Positions 4,609-5,705 of a stretch of DNA of 5,705 nucleotides are shown here, one piece after another (within the stretch, counting starts at the first letter, position 1; each line of letters starts with the position of its first letter). The DNA is taken from NCBI GenBank assembly GCA_934569425.1, contig CAKTKM010000094.1, positions 1-5,705 of the forward strand, read 5' to 3'. Source of the DNA: an uncultured Oscillospiraceae bacterium. Its GTDB lineage: Bacteria; Bacillota; Clostridia; Oscillospirales; Oscillospiraceae. The notes beneath the pieces were generated by a model. The model saw nothing but the letters and a program-made list of their open reading frames with translations. It searched no databases and was not told the origin of the DNA. Made by a program: the position numbers and the translations under genes.

Positions 4609-5705
4609 AGAGGAGCGCAGTTCTCTGCTTTGCCCTGTTCCTGTGTGCCATGGCGGCGTGCCTGGCGGCGGGCTGCTCCTTCCTGTGGGCGCTGCTGCTG
4701 GGGCTGGCGCTGTTTGGCGCATACGGTATCCGGCAGGGGCATAAGCCCGCCGCCCTGTGGCACATGGCGTGGTCGGAGGGACGGAAGGTTTTGATCGTGC
4801 TGCGGATCTTTGTGTTTATCGGCGCCATCACCGCGCTGTGGCGCAGCAGCGGTACCATCGTGTTCTTTATTTATTACGGCGTGCAGATGATCTCCCCCAA
4901 GCTGTTCGTGTTGGTGGCCTTTGTACTGACGGCGCTGATCGCCTACGCGCTGGGGACATCCTTCGGCGTGATCGGCACGGCGGGGATCGTGCTGATGGCG
5001 CTGGCCCGCTCCGGCGGCGTCAGCGAGGCGGTGACGGCGGGAGCGGTACTGTCCGGCGCCTATTTCGGTGACCGGTGTTCCCCTGCGTCCTCCTCCGCCG
5101 CGCTGGTGGCGGCGGAAACGGGGACAAAACTCTATGATAACCTGCGCAGCATGTTCCGCACCGGCGTGCTGCCGGTGGTGCTGACGGCGGGGGTATATGT
5201 CCTGCTGTCGGTACGGAATCCCATCACGGCGGTGGACGCGGCGCTGCTGCAGGCGCTGCGGGAGAGCGCCGTGATCTCCCTGTGGGCGCTGGCACCGGCG
5301 GTCATTATGCTGGTGCTGCCGCTGCTGAAGGTGCCGGTGCTGGTCAGCATTGCCCTCAGCGTGGCGGCGGCGGGAGCGGTCAGCGTGGCGGTGCAGGGCA
5401 TGGACGTGGGAGAAATGCTGAAAACGGTGGTGCTGGGGTACTACCCCGCCGCGGGGCAGCTGCGGGAGATCCTCTCCGGCGGCGGGATCGTCTCCATGGC
5501 CAAGCCCGCCGCGCTGGTGTTTACCACCGGGCTGCTGGCGGGACTGCTGGACGGCATCAGCGTATTACAGGGCGCCGCCGGACTGGTGGAGCGGCTTGCC
5601 TGCCGCTGGGGACGCTTTGCCGCGTCGGTGGCGGTAAGTTTTGCCGCGGCGATGATCTTCTGCAATCAGTCGGTGGTGATCGTTATGGGCAACCAGCTGC
5701 TGCGC
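4605..5705 (+). CDS. NhaC-family Na+/H+ antiporter (partial, C-terminus beyond the window)
   Basis: The 367 visible residues form a very hydrophobic multi-pass membrane protein, with likely membrane segments near 5-40 (two), 62-78, 84-94, 100-116, 118-135, 186-204, 222-263 (two), 303-320 and 338-361. GTSFGVIGTAG (117-127) and GAVLSGAYFGDRCSPASSSA (146-165) match the conserved core of NhaC-family transporters, where GTS-G and GAYFGD-SP are characteristic; Asp156 is the likely ion-path residue. Members exchange Na+ for H+ or, in some branches, carry organic acids such as lactate or malate against ions, so the substrate is uncertain. The start ATG overlaps the preceding stop as ATGA, with only a weak GGGGTG upstream, which fits translational coupling to the Cys-rich protein. 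The frame is open to the right edge; members are usually 430-480 residues, so about 60-110 are missing. Confidence 0.88.
   Translation, partial: MKRSAVLCFALFLCAMAACLAAGCSFLWALLLGLALFGAYGIRQGHKPAALWHMAWSEGRKVLIVLRIFVFIGAITALWRSSGTIVFFIYYGVQMISPKLFVLVAFVLTALIAYALGTSFGVIGTAGIVLMALARSGGVSEAVTAGAVLSGAYFGDRCSPASSSAALVAAETGTKLYDNLRSMFRTGVLPVVLTAGVYVLLSVRNPITAVDAALLQALRESAVISLWALAPAVIMLVLPLLKVPVLVSIALSVAAAGAVSVAVQGMDVGEMLKTVVLGYYPAAGQLREILSGGGIVSMAKPAALVFTTGLLAGLLDGISVLQGAAGLVERLACRWGRFAASVAVSFAAAMIFCNQSVVIVMGNQLLR

Noticed and set aside
3553..4722. 389-codon minus-strand frame across the spo0A upstream region and the Cys-rich gene
   Set aside because: It covers the promoter region and the antisense of two supported genes, and shows no family motif.

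Overview
The window looks like a chromosomal segment from a G+C-rich, endospore-forming member of the Clostridia, probably Oscillospiraceae/Ruminococcaceae-like. This rests on a clear Spo0A, an rplU-prp pair of the kind found in Firmicutes, an mtnN-luxS arrangement of clostridial type, SigA-type promoters and codons strongly biased to G/C at the third position. The lineage is inferred from gene content and composition, not from a search.

Left part, minus strand (1-1504). A consensus promoter at 571-599 drives rplU (ribosomal protein L21) and then prp, the protease that trims L27; rpmA is expected just beyond the left edge. Upstream on the same strand is mtnN (MTA/SAH nucleosidase) with its own promoter. 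Directly after mtnN, with a good ribosome binding site, lies a 39-codon frame. Its first ~11 residues resemble the start of clostridial LuxS and its last ~25 resemble the LuxS C-terminus. The whole metal-binding catalytic middle is missing, so I read it as an in-frame internally deleted luxS. This is the most interesting item in the window.

Middle part (1506-3700). tmcAL (tRNA-Met wobble cytidine acetate ligase) runs on the plus strand from a promoter whose -35 box lies one base from that of mtnN. It converges with spo0A on the minus strand, and a perfect 13-bp inverted repeat with A and T flanks forms a two-way terminator between them. Upstream of spo0A is an A+T-rich control region with two inverted 0A-like boxes, a possible SigH element and a possible SigA promoter, which suggests autoregulation. 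spoIVB, the usual upstream neighbour of spo0A, is not there.

Right part, plus strand (3912-5705). A promoter and a 5' leader with a 9-bp hairpin precede a gene for an unrecognised 198-residue Cys-rich protein that contains a duplicated zinc-ribbon-like unit. Its stop codon overlaps the start of an NhaC-family Na+/H+ antiporter (cut by the right edge), so the two are probably translationally coupled. About 210 bases (3700-3911) hold no gene that I can support.

No tRNA, rRNA, CRISPR array, insertion sequence or phage gene is visible. Most of the window is ordinary housekeeping and sporulation content. The luxS remnant, the duplicated Cys-rich protein coupled to an antiporter, and the structured spo0A upstream region are the parts worth a second look.
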